Source: DAONDQ01 sp035402645 (GTDB lineage Bacteria; Cloacimonadota; Cloacimonadia; Cloacimonadales; DAONDQ01). Taken from it: DNA of 51,095 nt. Each line of letters starts with the position of its first letter. The stretch's first letter is position 1. The stretch lies in contig DAONDQ010000008.1 of the NCBI GenBank assembly GCA_035402645.1, forward strand, positions 1 through 51,095. The letters are read 5' to 3'. The notes under the pieces were generated by a model. The model made no database searches. It was not told where the DNA came from and worked only from the letters and a program-made list of their open reading frames with translations. Below, piece after piece: positions 1 through 8,317 of the stretch. A program made the position numbers and the translations under genes.

Positions 1-667
1 TACTAGATATTCTGCAACCGATTATATCAACTGTATGAGCTCCTTCATTGGTATTTTCATTTGCGCAATAGATTGCACCTCCACCGGATACAATAACCAT
101 CTCACCAGGTTGACTACCAATTACAGCATTTCCAATGATGGTTGAGTTCGATATTTCCATCTTTTTAGACCCTGCGAAGATTCCCCCTCCATAATGCGCC
201 TTATTACCCTGGATGATACAACCATTTATGATCACATGGTTGCTGGTACTGGCATTAATTCCTCCTCCATTCTGGCAGTGATCTGGATTACTTCCAAATA
301 TTGTACTTTTTACAGTTAATCCATTAAGTTCAATTTTTCCTGAACAACCTTCAATCGTAACAACGCTCTGATGTCGATACCCATTTATTGTTACAGGTTG
401 TGACGGATTAGAATTCATAAGTGTCAAATCGGAAGTAAAACCAGAAATACCTAAATTCTGATAATATGTACTTGGACTGATGTGAATAACCGATGATTCA
501 TTTGGAAAAGTTGCTGCAAGTGCAATTGCATAACTAATAGAATTGAAAGGACAAATTGATGTACCTGTTCCATTATAAGGCCAGGCTGCATCGACATAAA
601 TATCAAGTGAATAAACAAGTGAAAGGCTGCAGAACAACAGGATTAGTAATGATACAAGGTTTTTCAT
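1..667 (-). CDS. Secreted right-handed beta-helix protein, N-terminal part (cut by window edge)
   Basis: The minus-strand frame is open from an ATG at 667 to the window edge, giving 222 residues. The start is supported by a GGAGGAGA ribosome site directly upstream. Residues 1-20 (MKNLVSLLILLFCSLSLVYS) form a signal peptide. Next come DIYVDAAWPYNGTGTSICPF and repeated short beta-strand turns such as NGGGIN, HYGGGIF and SGGGAIYC. GGG-I/F turns with N/S ladders are the signature of parallel beta-helix (pectate-lyase-like, chlamydial polymorphic-like) surface proteins. The C-terminal half, where a sorting tail would lie, is outside the window. Fold assignment is fairly firm; the substrate or role is unknown. 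Confidence 0.75.
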   Translation of the reverse strand, partial: MKNLVSLLILLFCSLSLVYSLDIYVDAAWPYNGTGTSICPFNSISYAIALAATFPNESSVIHISPSTYYQNLGISGFTSDLTLMNSNPSQPVTINGYRHQSVVTIEGCSGKIELNGLTVKSTIFGSNPDHCQNGGGINASTSNHVIINGCIIQGNKAHYGGGIFAGSKKMEISNSTIIGNAVIGSQPGEMVIVSGGGAIYCANENTNEGAHTVDIIGCRISS

Positions 668-1101
668 TTCTCCTCCAGAAATGGTTTGTTAATCTCCCAA
701 ATGCTGTTCCCAAAATAAACAGCGTCCCTATTAATATTAGTAGAGAATTTTAGAAGATTGGTGGACAGGATTGATTTAACTATATAATAGTTAATGGATT
801 AGAATGCTATTAAAATTGGGATTCTCAACTAATAATAACTCTTCGAGTATTGTTTCTTATATGATCTATTACGTACATATACAGTTGCTTACCAATAGGG
901 AAGGCCGAAAAGTGAGAGGGGTTGAAGTCCAAATCTCCCTTTATGCTGGGAATCATAAAGTTCATATCGGAGATTTGAACTCCAACGGTGTTAAACTACA
1001 TTTTATTTGACACAAACCAATACTTGCGAATTTTGATTTATTGAGATTCTATAACATTAAAAATTAACATATTTAGAAATATATAAAAATGAGGTGAAAT
1101 T
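668..1101. other. Intergenic region, 434 bases
   Basis: This gap separates the divergent beta-helix gene and kdd. It holds one nested palindrome (921-986, listed separately). A TTGACA at 1007-1012 is a possible -35 box for kdd, but no good -10 follows at the proper distance. A 68-codon frame at 804-1010 runs through the palindrome, lacks a clear ribosome site and resembles no known family, so I do not call it a gene. The ribosome site for kdd (GAGGTGA) is at 1091-1097. Confidence 0.6.
921..986. repeat. Nested palindrome (REP-like)
   Basis: The outer arms are 18 nt (921-938 and 969-986) and pair with two mismatches. Inside them is a perfect 7-nt hairpin, CTTTATG (939-945) with CATAAAG (954-960), around the 8-nt loop CTGGGAAT. 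A lone 8-nt spacer, 961-968, makes the element asymmetric. There is no T-run, so a terminator is unlikely. It resembles the other multi-hairpin intergenic elements of the window in style, though not in sequence. Confidence 0.6.
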
Positions 1102-2160
1102 ATGAAAAGCGGCGGAAACCGTTATGGAACACATCGTGTCATCGAGCCCAAGAATGTACTCCCACAACCTGCACGTGTACTGAATAACGACATGTCGGAG
1201 ATTTGGGACAACGAACTTCTTCTCGATGTCATTCGTCTGAATGTGGATTCTGCATCCTTCCACCAGATCAAAACAAAGTTGGAAAAGAAGGGTGCAATTG
1301 ATTTGGAAAAGGCTTTTGGCGAGCATGTCATCGATTTGACCACCCGTACGGGTAAGCATAAGAATGAGGATACAGGCTCAGGCGGTATGCTGATCGGTCG
1401 TGTGGCACAGATCGGACCAAACTTTGAAATGAAAGACCCGATCAAGGTTGGTGATGTGGTGGCTTCTTTGGTCTCACTGTCACTGACTCCCCTGAAAGTC
1501 AATAAGGTGAAGAAAGTTTATTTGGATAAAGACCAAGTCGATATCGAAGGTCAGGCTATCCTGTTCAGCAGTGGTATCTATGCCAAGCTTCCCGATGATA
1601 TGGATGAGAATCTGGCTTTGTCCGTACTCGATGTTGCCGGTGCTCCTGCACAGGTCGAAAGACTGGTGAAACCCGGTGATACAGTTGTTATCATCGGTGC
1701 CAATGGAAAATCAGGTGTCCTCTGCAATGCAGTGGCAAATGAACGTGCCGGTGTGACGGGTAAGGTGATCGGTGTTGTCCGCAATCCTTCCTATATTGAA
1801 ACATGCAAACTGACAGGCTGTCACGATGTCATTATTGCCGATGCAACAGATGCCATTTCAATCCAGAAGCAGGTTTCTGACCTGACGAACGGCAAGATGG
1901 CTGATATTGTCATTAATGTAGTGAATATCGAAGACACGGAAATGTCTTCCATTATGGCATGTAAGGACAGAGGAATCGTATACTTCTTCTCAATGGCAAC
2001 TTCCTTTACAAAAGCTGCCTTGGGTGCAGAAGGAATAGGAGCAGATGTCGATATGCTTCTCGGAAACGGATATGCTCACCACCATGCAGTGATTTCCCTT
2101 GACCTGCTGCGTCGCAATCCTGTATTAATGAAGTTATTCAAGGAGCGTTATGTGGATTGA
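1102..2160 (+). CDS. kdd: L-erythro-3,5-diaminohexanoate dehydrogenase
   Basis: This 352-residue protein has the family opening KSGGNRYGTHRVIEPKNVLP and a Rossmann glycine motif, GANGKSG, at residues 199-205. Length and N-terminus match the Kdd family (EC 1.4.1.11) of lysine fermenters, in which the enzyme oxidatively deaminates 3,5-diaminohexanoate to 5-amino-3-oxohexanoate with NAD. It lies 39 bases ahead of lysine 2,3-aminomutase, which catalyses an earlier step of the same cytoplasmic pathway. GAGGTGA precedes the ATG at good spacing. Family recognition is strong; membership in a working pathway is inferred, because the 5,6-aminomutase and the cleavage enzyme are not in this window. Confidence 0.9.
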   Translation: MKSGGNRYGTHRVIEPKNVLPQPARVLNNDMSEIWDNELLLDVIRLNVDSASFHQIKTKLEKKGAIDLEKAFGEHVIDLTTRTGKHKNEDTGSGGMLIGRVAQIGPNFEMKDPIKVGDVVASLVSLSLTPLKVNKVKKVYLDKDQVDIEGQAILFSSGIYAKLPDDMDENLALSVLDVAGAPAQVERLVKPGDTVVIIGANGKSGVLCNAVANERAGVTGKVIGVVRNPSYIETCKLTGCHDVIIADATDAISIQKQVSDLTNGKMADIVINVVNIEDTEMSSIMACKDRGIVYFFSMATSFTKAALGAEGIGADVDMLLGNGYAHHHAVISLDLLRRNPVLMKLFKERYVD

Positions 2161-2162
2161 TC

Positions 2163-2181
2163 CTTGCATTGATGATGCAAG
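2163..2181 (+). other. Intergenic hairpin between kdd and kamA
   Basis: CTTGCAT (2163-2169) pairs perfectly with ATGCAAG (2175-2181) around the loop TGATG. No T-run follows, and the kamA ribosome site GGAGAAA comes about 10 bases later. It may stabilise or process the shared transcript rather than terminate it. That role is inference. Confidence 0.4.
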
Positions 2182-2199
2182 AACCACATAGGAGAAACG

Positions 2200-3444
2200 A
2201 TGAAGACCATTAAAGATATCAAGAAAGGTGTTTCTGAACATGATTGGAACGATTGGCACTGGCAGTTGCGCAATCGCATCACTGATTTTGAAACACTAAA
2301 GCAATATATTAAACTCACGGAAGAGGAAGAAAAGGTGTTTGAATCCACTGGCTTTTCCTTCCGTATGGCAATAACACCCTATTATTTAGCACTGATCGAT
2401 TCAGATGATCCGTTTGATCCCATTCGCCTGCAGGCAATTCCCCGCATCATGGAAAGCCATATTGAAGTGAACGATATGAGTGATCCGCTTCATGAAGATG
2501 CAGATGCGCCTGTTCCAGGCATGACACATCGCTATCCTGATCGTGTGCTTTTACTCGTGACTGACCAATGCTCGATGTATTGTCGTCATTGCACACGACG
2601 CCGTAAAGCAGGGGAGAAGGATGCCCCCATGCCTCAGGAAAATATCGATAAGGCAATTGAGTACATTCGTCGCAACAAGGAGATCAGGGATGTCATTCTG
2701 AGTGGCGGTGATCCGCTGACCATGTCTGACCAGAGACTGGAGGATATCATCTCCAGGCTTCATGCGATAGAACATGTGGACATCATTCGTATCGGTTCCC
2801 GCGTTCCGGTTGTACTTCCACAGCGTATCACGGATGGACTTATCAGTATGCTGAAGAAATATCCGCCGATATGGTTCAATACTCATTTCAACCACCCGAG
2901 GGAACTGACACCTGAAGCCAGAACTGCTCTTGCAAAACTTGCTGATAACGGCATTGTGCTTGGCAACCAGTCTGTGTTGCTTCGCAATGTCAATGACCAT
3001 GTGGATGTAATGAAGAAATTGGTTCATGACCTTGTGAAGAACAGGGTTCGTCCGTATTATATCTACCAGTGTGACCTTTCGGAAGGGATATCTCACTTCC
3101 GTACCCCCATATCAAGAGGACTGGAGATCATGGAATCGCTTCGCGGTCATACATCCGGCTTATGTATTCCCACTTTTGTCGTGGATGCACCCGGTGGTGG
3201 TGGGAAAATACCGATTCAACCGAACTATGTTGTGACCCAGACTCCGGGAAGATGGATCCTGAGGAATTATGAAGGATTCATCACTTCCTATACAGAGCCT
3301 TCCTACAAGGAACAGGTTGCCGGTGAATATCGTGACCTCGTTTCAGAGGAAAGGTCGTCCACGGAAGGCATCATGAAGCTGATACGTGGGCACCAGGTGA
3401 GTATCGGACCACAGGAGACCAAAAGAAATAAACGAAAACATTAA
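2200..3444 (+). CDS. kamA: Lysine 2,3-aminomutase (radical SAM, PLP)
   Basis: This 414-residue radical SAM enzyme converts L-lysine to L-beta-lysine (EC 5.4.3.2), the entry step of anaerobic lysine fermentation. The cluster-binding cysteines are C124, C128 and C131 in TDQCSMYCRHCTRRR. The SAM-binding stretch VILSGGDPL follows, and the C-terminal half contains FVVDAPGGGGKIP, which carries the region around the PLP lysine. Length and the N-terminus (WNDWHWQLRNRI) fit the long KamA type rather than the short EpmB type. It sits downstream of kdd and upstream of a terminator at 3492-3522. Identification is firm. Confidence 0.95.
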   Translation: MKTIKDIKKGVSEHDWNDWHWQLRNRITDFETLKQYIKLTEEEEKVFESTGFSFRMAITPYYLALIDSDDPFDPIRLQAIPRIMESHIEVNDMSDPLHEDADAPVPGMTHRYPDRVLLLVTDQCSMYCRHCTRRRKAGEKDAPMPQENIDKAIEYIRRNKEIRDVILSGGDPLTMSDQRLEDIISRLHAIEHVDIIRIGSRVPVVLPQRITDGLISMLKKYPPIWFNTHFNHPRELTPEARTALAKLADNGIVLGNQSVLLRNVNDHVDVMKKLVHDLVKNRVRPYYIYQCDLSEGISHFRTPISRGLEIMESLRGHTSGLCIPTFVVDAPGGGGKIPIQPNYVVTQTPGRWILRNYEGFITSYTEPSYKEQVAGEYRDLVSEERSSTEGIMKLIRGHQVSIGPQETKRNKRKH

Positions 3445-3491
3445 ATCACTGAAGGTCACTGTTGATCAGTGACTGTCTTAATGAATATTGC

Positions 3492-3522
3492 ACCGACCTG
3501 CCTTTGCGGGTCGGTATCTTTT
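3492..3522 (+). terminator. Rho-independent terminator after kamA
   Basis: ACCGACCTGC (3492-3501) pairs with GCGGGTCGGT (3506-3515) with one G-U pair around the loop CTTT, followed by ATCTTTT. A second, T-poor hairpin, GTCACTG/CAGTGAC, lies upstream at 3455-3473. The following gene starts only 28 bases later, so the terminator may be leaky or the downstream pair may rely on read-through. Confidence 0.7.
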
Positions 3523-3549
3523 ATGTAGAAAGAAAAAAAGAAGGTTCAT

Positions 3550-4557
3550 GTGAAAACACAGGTCGAAGAATTCATTCGGGCAACACTGGATAAGAAAAAC
3601 AGGATTGTTGCTGTGATCGGTGTGTGCAAGAATGCAGGAAAGACCACCCTCATGAACTGGCTGCTCCAGCAGGCGGAAGAGGATGTGCTCGGTGTTCTCA
3701 CCACAGGTAGGGATGGAGAGGATATTGACCTTGTGACGCATGAAGCGAAACCAAAGGTTGGTTTACCGGCGCATTCCATATTCTCTACTTTTGCTGAAGA
3801 AATCGAAAAGCATGCTTCAAATCTTGCAGTATTGGAAAAGCTGCCTTTGAAGGCAGGGGGAAGGAACCTCTGGCTTGCAAAGGCGAAGAAGGAACTTCGG
3901 GTCGAGATCGTTGGTCCTGCTTCTGCTGAAGCACAACTGAAACTTGCAAAACATTTGCTTTCATTGGGAGCCACGAAGGTATTCATCGATGGTTCACTTG
4001 ATCGGAAAGCCATATCCCTGCAGGAAGGACTGGATGCCGTTGTGCTTGTGATCAGCCCTGCATTTGGCGATGAAATTGCAATCCTTGATGAAGTGGTACG
4101 CTTGCATGAACTCTCCACAATCAAGCAATCCAGGTTGAAATTCAAATCCGATTACATTTCCTATCGCACTTCACAGGGTACATGGAAGGAAACTGAATAT
4201 AAATCGTTGCTGAGCAGGGAAAAGGAAATCTTTCAGCATCTGGATATGGAATTTGATTCCCTCTATCTTCCCTGCCCGATAACAGATAAGGGTTTTCCCA
4301 TTATCAAATCCTTTCTGCAGCAGTATAAAGGAGAATTGATATTGCGGCATCCTTATTTATTGCATATTTCATTGAATCATTTGAACTGGCTGAAGAAGAA
4401 CAGCCAACTAAAGGTCATCAGCCCATTCAAGTTGAAGGCTATTGCCGTAAATTCGTATGCTTCCAATGGCAAGCATTTACCGAGTGATGCATTGCGTACA
4501 TTGATACGCCAAAGAATCAGCAAACTCCCGATTATTGACGTAAAGGAAATCATCTGA
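3550..4557 (+). CDS. P-loop protein, KamB-like (aminomutase reactivase candidate)
   Basis: A 335-residue cytoplasmic protein with a GTG start preceded by GAAGG. The nucleotide-binding loop GVCKNAGKTT lies at residues 24-33. A switch-like segment, TGRDGEDIDLV, and the hydrophobic strands VFIDGSLDRK and AVVLVISPAF follow. Lysine-fermentation clusters commonly carry KamB, a partner of the KamC ATPase thought to help reactivate the B12-dependent beta-lysine 5,6-aminomutase. Position next to kdd and kamA and the P-loop type fit that family, but I assign it from memory of the family, and KamC and KamDE are not here. Its stop overlaps the next start (ATGA). Confidence 0.5.
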   Translation: MKTQVEEFIRATLDKKNRIVAVIGVCKNAGKTTLMNWLLQQAEEDVLGVLTTGRDGEDIDLVTHEAKPKVGLPAHSIFSTFAEEIEKHASNLAVLEKLPLKAGGRNLWLAKAKKELRVEIVGPASAEAQLKLAKHLLSLGATKVFIDGSLDRKAISLQEGLDAVVLVISPAFGDEIAILDEVVRLHELSTIKQSRLKFKSDYISYRTSQGTWKETEYKSLLSREKEIFQHLDMEFDSLYLPCPITDKGFPIIKSFLQQYKGELILRHPYLLHISLNHLNWLKKNSQLKVISPFKLKAIAVNSYASNGKHLPSDALRTLIRQRISKLPIIDVKEII

Positions 4558-5498
4558 TGAAGAATGCACTTGCACCTGACATGACGAACCAGCATATCCG
4601 TGATGGAAAGAATACTGTTACCATCAATCTTGGATTGTATACCAATGTTGTTCTGGCAGCCCTCAAGACTTTGGTGGGTATCTTCGGGCATAGTACTGCC
4701 TTGCTTGCCGATGGTGTCAATTCAATTTCGGATGTGACGTATTACATAGCGGTAAAGATATTCATGGTACAGGCGAAAAAGCCTGCAGATAAGGAACATC
4801 CTTATGGGCATCTGCAACTTGAGAGTATATCTGCACTTGTCGTTGGAGCATTCATTCTTACCACGGGTATCGCCATCTTTTGGCAATCCATCAACTCTGT
4901 ATTTGACCTCCTGAGCGGTAAGGAAGCACCTCCCAATGTAGCATGGGGTGCGTTGGTCATCGCCGTGATAACGGTCATTACGAAATTCTATCTCTATTTC
5001 TACACGAACAGGATGTACAAGGAAACGATGAATCCAGCCCTGAAGGCATTGGCAAAAGACCATCTGAATGATATCCTTGCCTCCATTGGTGTGACAATAG
5101 GCATCAGTATGGCGAAAGCCGGATATCCCTGGGTTGATCCCTTTGCAGGTGCAGTGGTTGCCATTTTCATTATTCGGACGGGTATTGGTATCATTGGTGA
5201 TTCAACACATGATTTGATGGATGCCTTCCCGGATGATGATTTCAGACATATCATCGCAGATACTGCAAAAGAGATCGAAGGCGTCCAGGGAGTCGATGAG
5301 ATTGGTATTCACAGGTATGGTCCCAACTATACCCTGAACCTGACCATCATGGTCAGAGGCGGATTGACTGTTGAAGATGGAGATGAGATCGCCGACAGGG
5401 TAGAAAAGCGTCTCTGCGAGCAATTTGGCGGTTCACTGTCACGAGTGCATATTCATTATCATCCGTACCACACGAAGGGAACAGGGGACGGGGAATAG
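4557..5498 (+). CDS. Cation diffusion facilitator (CDF) family metal transporter
   Basis: This 313-residue inner-membrane protein has about six membrane segments and a cytoplasmic C-terminal domain (residues about 215-300) ending in a His-rich HIHYHPYH stretch. Metal-site motifs are HSTALLADGVNSISD in segment 2 and AKDHLNDILAS in segment 5, a D-x3-D arrangement more like Mn/Fe-type than Zn-type CDF proteins. It exports divalent metal ions by exchange with protons in known homologues. Its ATG overlaps the preceding stop, so it is translationally coupled to the KamB-like gene. The last residues (KGTGDGE) are encoded by a GGGAACAGG-type simple repeat that continues past the stop. Confidence 0.85.
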   Translation: MKNALAPDMTNQHIRDGKNTVTINLGLYTNVVLAALKTLVGIFGHSTALLADGVNSISDVTYYIAVKIFMVQAKKPADKEHPYGHLQLESISALVVGAFILTTGIAIFWQSINSVFDLLSGKEAPPNVAWGALVIAVITVITKFYLYFYTNRMYKETMNPALKALAKDHLNDILASIGVTIGISMAKAGYPWVDPFAGAVVAIFIIRTGIGIIGDSTHDLMDAFPDDDFRHIIADTAKEIEGVQGVDEIGIHRYGPNYTLNLTIMVRGGLTVEDGDEIADRVEKRLCEQFGGSLSRVHIHYHPYHTKGTGDGE

Positions 5499-5505
5499 GG
5501 AACAG
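5477..5505. repeat. GGGAACAGG-type degenerate simple repeat
   Basis: This is a G-rich run of GGGAACAGG, GGACGGGG, AATAGGG and AACAGG units straddling the CDF stop codon. A similar run (GGGAACGGG, ATTAGGG, AATAGGG) occurs at about 41130-41150 between the RAYT-associated repeats. Confidence 0.5.
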
Positions 5506-5652
5506 GTTCTGAGAGGAAACTTTGTTGTTTTCGGTTATTAGTGTAACTCTCAAATGCGGTTGTATATATTAAGGCATTTTGAGTTTTATTGATGAAGGCT
5601 TTATTGAGCAATTTCTAAGTTTTAGTCTTAAGGGTTATTTCAGGAGTGGATC

Positions 5653-7833
5653 ATGAACTCAATGAGATTTGTTCTTGTTTTGATTTTTCTTATTTGTAGT
5701 ATTGCAATTTGTTATTCAAAAGTGCCTGATGCTGAGAATTTATGGGGCAATCCAATCTGGTTTAACCAGTCTAATTTAAATATCGTAATTCCTGAGTCAT
5801 CTTCAAATTGTGGTTATTGTCTCGTTGATGGAGAATGGATAAAAGCAAATTATGGGGAAATGCAGGAAGAAACAAATGGCGGCTTTTATCTTCAAATGCT
5901 ATTTAATACGCAAAGAGACATTCTCTCATTTGCAAAACACTATGATGAAAATGATCAATACATAATCAACTATCCATATACCTTATGGAAGAAATACCAT
6001 AAAGATGGCTATCCGTTTTTATATGCTCTGAAAAACAACAAGTTGATTTATAGTGATATTTCAACACCTTATTCAGCGAAATATGATTCCTTAGGTTCAG
6101 TTTTCTGGGGAATTTCCAAAAAGCCAATCATATTGACTTCTCCAAGTCATATGGCAAATACTTTCCTTACAGAAAATGAAAGGAATGATGCACTATTCGT
6201 TGTAGAAGATTCTATACAAGCAAAAAAAGCCAGACCTATTGAAGGTAGTTATTCAATTAAAACACTCGAAGGATTAACAGAAACTGATTGGCACAAGAAC
6301 ATTACATTCTATTTAAGCGCAACTCCAAGAGTTATGGCTTCATTAATGAACTTGAAAATACCTTTTCAAGTGGTCAATCATGACTGGCAAATAGGTAAGT
6401 ATCATTTTAATATAGATAGTACTTTTGTATATGCATGTTTTCCCAATCCATATCAAACAGAAAAGTACATCATGTTACAAATTGTAGGTACTTCATTCCC
6501 CCAAAAGATAGATTGGCAACAAATTGGGAGTACAAATTGGATTGATTTTGCCTTTATACAACCTGATAGGGATAATTCAAACGAAGCTTCTTTTTCTTTA
6601 TTCGGACAATTCAGCAAAAATGGTAATGATTGGATATATGCAGATTCACTCGCTTATGGGCAATCACTTACATCAGCGTGTGTCGGAAGTTGTCCTATTC
6701 CATCTGTTTGTACGGACACGATGAGAGAACCAGAAAAGCTCAAATACACCAGTTTTGATGGGAAAAACATACAAAGATATCGGATAGACGCTGAAAGTCG
6801 ATTTCCTCGATTAGCAGTAGCGAATAATATCGTTTACCAGACTTTTGAACACAAAGGCGATGTTTATATGGCTATTTATAAAGAAGGAAATAAACCAGTG
6901 ATTGTTCCCGTTGATGTTACATCGGCGGATAGCTATGACGCTGTTCCCATATTATCTGATAATCATGTCTGGGTATTTTATTTAAAGAAGATTTTCGGTT
7001 TTTACAGACTTATTGCTAAATATCAATCTAATGGACTTTGGTCAGAAGAGATCACCATATCTGAGAAGTTACCTTGTGATGTTATCTTACCTGCAGTGAC
7101 AGCCCATGGAAGCGAGATAACAGTATGTTGGACTATCTGGCAGGCAAATTGTCGCCGAATGTATCAAAGAAAAATTATTAATACTGAATTGCAACAAATT
7201 AAAAAAAGTCTCATTGTTGAGTCCAATGATTATGAAGATGCTTGGGCAAGTATTATGCAGTACGATGATAAGGGTAATCTTTGGAAATCATGGAATCAAC
7301 ATTATCCATATCCATTTTGTGTTGTGGCTTCCCAAAATGATGAATTGCCTGAAGTAGTCAGCACGAAGGATGAATACAGGCTATTTGGCTACCCAACTCT
7401 GACTCTTGATTCAAAAGGACAACCTTGGGTATTCTTTGAAGATGAGACTGCATTGTATTCCTTGGATCAGGATGCGAGTATTTTAGTAACGAACTACGAT
7501 AAGCAGAATAATAAGTGGTCTGTACCATTCAATCTAATAAAAGATAAGAATTTTATATGCCAATCTCCAGTCAGTTGTACCGATAACAATGGAAGAATTT
7601 GGGTATTATGGTCAGAAAGATCAAACTCGAAAAATTGGCAGTTAAAATGTCGTTTCATGCAACAAGGTGAATGGTCAAATCCTATTACAATAACGACGGG
7701 AAAGTACTCATCAAGATCGCCTGAAATAGCTGTATCTGGTAATCAATTGGTCATCACCTATCATTCGAATTTAAAAGCTATGATGAAATCGGAGATTCTA
7801 TTTCTGGATATTGATAAATTAATCGGGGAGTAA
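5653..7833 (+). CDS. Large secreted protein of unknown function, beta-propeller-like C-terminal half
   Basis: This 726-residue protein has a signal peptide (residues 1-22, MNSMRFVLVLIFLICSIAIC). I recognise no catalytic family. The N-terminal part (about 30-370) is unassigned. From about residue 390 to the end there are repeated blocks with the pattern 'DGKGNLWKSW', 'DSKGQPWVFFED' and 'DNNGRIWVLWSE'. These resemble the blades of sialidase-like or BNR-like propellers, in which D-x-x-G-x-x-W turns recur. No type IX sorting tail is visible at the C-terminus. The gene is more AT-rich than its neighbours and stands alone, suggesting recent acquisition or relaxed selection. Confidence 0.7.
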   Translation: MNSMRFVLVLIFLICSIAICYSKVPDAENLWGNPIWFNQSNLNIVIPESSSNCGYCLVDGEWIKANYGEMQEETNGGFYLQMLFNTQRDILSFAKHYDENDQYIINYPYTLWKKYHKDGYPFLYALKNNKLIYSDISTPYSAKYDSLGSVFWGISKKPIILTSPSHMANTFLTENERNDALFVVEDSIQAKKARPIEGSYSIKTLEGLTETDWHKNITFYLSATPRVMASLMNLKIPFQVVNHDWQIGKYHFNIDSTFVYACFPNPYQTEKYIMLQIVGTSFPQKIDWQQIGSTNWIDFAFIQPDRDNSNEASFSLFGQFSKNGNDWIYADSLAYGQSLTSACVGSCPIPSVCTDTMREPEKLKYTSFDGKNIQRYRIDAESRFPRLAVANNIVYQTFEHKGDVYMAIYKEGNKPVIVPVDVTSADSYDAVPILSDNHVWVFYLKKIFGFYRLIAKYQSNGLWSEEITISEKLPCDVILPAVTAHGSEITVCWTIWQANCRRMYQRKIINTELQQIKKSLIVESNDYEDAWASIMQYDDKGNLWKSWNQHYPYPFCVVASQNDELPEVVSTKDEYRLFGYPTLTLDSKGQPWVFFEDETALYSLDQDASILVTNYDKQNNKWSVPFNLIKDKNFICQSPVSCTDNNGRIWVLWSERSNSKNWQLKCRFMQQGEWSNPITITTGKYSSRSPEIAVSGNQLVITYHSNLKAMMKSEILFLDIDKLIGE

Positions 7834-7897
7834 TTTCATTCAATCGTATTGCACTGATGCTATATGCTCTTTATAGGGTAAGATACTTATTATATAA

Positions 7898-8311
7898 CTA
7901 CTGTGTTACCTCAACCCATCTTTTATCACCATCATAATGGAAGGATAATCTCCACACTTTCGGAGGGAGAAGTTCTTCCGCCAGAGCAGGCCATTCGATC
8001 ACCGTAATGCTATCATCCATCATGTCCGTGATTCCCAGGTCAAGGACTTCAAACACATCTTTCAATCTGTAGAGATCAAAATGGAAGATGGGAATTCGAC
8101 CGGAAAAATATTCATTCAGAATGACAAATGTCGGGCTGGTCACGGCTTCTTCCACACCCAATTCTTTGCATAGGCATTGTGTGAAGTAAGTCTTACCTGC
8201 ACCCAATTCGCCGGAGAGTGCCAGAACATCCCCGGCGTTCAATTGCGGTGCAATCAATTGTGCAAGATGAACAGTATCGTGCTTTGAATTAAGCTTATAT
8301 ATCTGTTTCAC
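7898..8311 (-). CDS. tsaE: tRNA threonylcarbamoyladenosine biosynthesis ATPase TsaE
   Basis: A 137-residue cytoplasmic P-loop protein. Walker A is GELGAGKTYF (about residues 34-43), followed by the TSPTFVILNEY and FHFDLYRL segments characteristic of the family. TsaE works with TsaB, TsaC and TsaD to form t6A37 on ANN-decoding tRNAs. Length is normal. It is the last gene of a minus-strand run, 6 bases after the PorX-like gene. The partners tsaB and tsaD are not in the window. Confidence 0.93.
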   Translation of the reverse strand: MKQIYKLNSKHDTVHLAQLIAPQLNAGDVLALSGELGAGKTYFTQCLCKELGVEEAVTSPTFVILNEYFSGRIPIFHFDLYRLKDVFEVLDLGITDMMDDSITVIEWPALAEELLPPKVWRLSFHYDGDKRWVEVTQ

Positions 8312-8317
8312 AACTTA

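Noticed and set aside
804..1010. 68-codon frame upstream of kdd
   Set aside because: It covers the nested palindrome, has no ribosome site and unusual composition for a protein.
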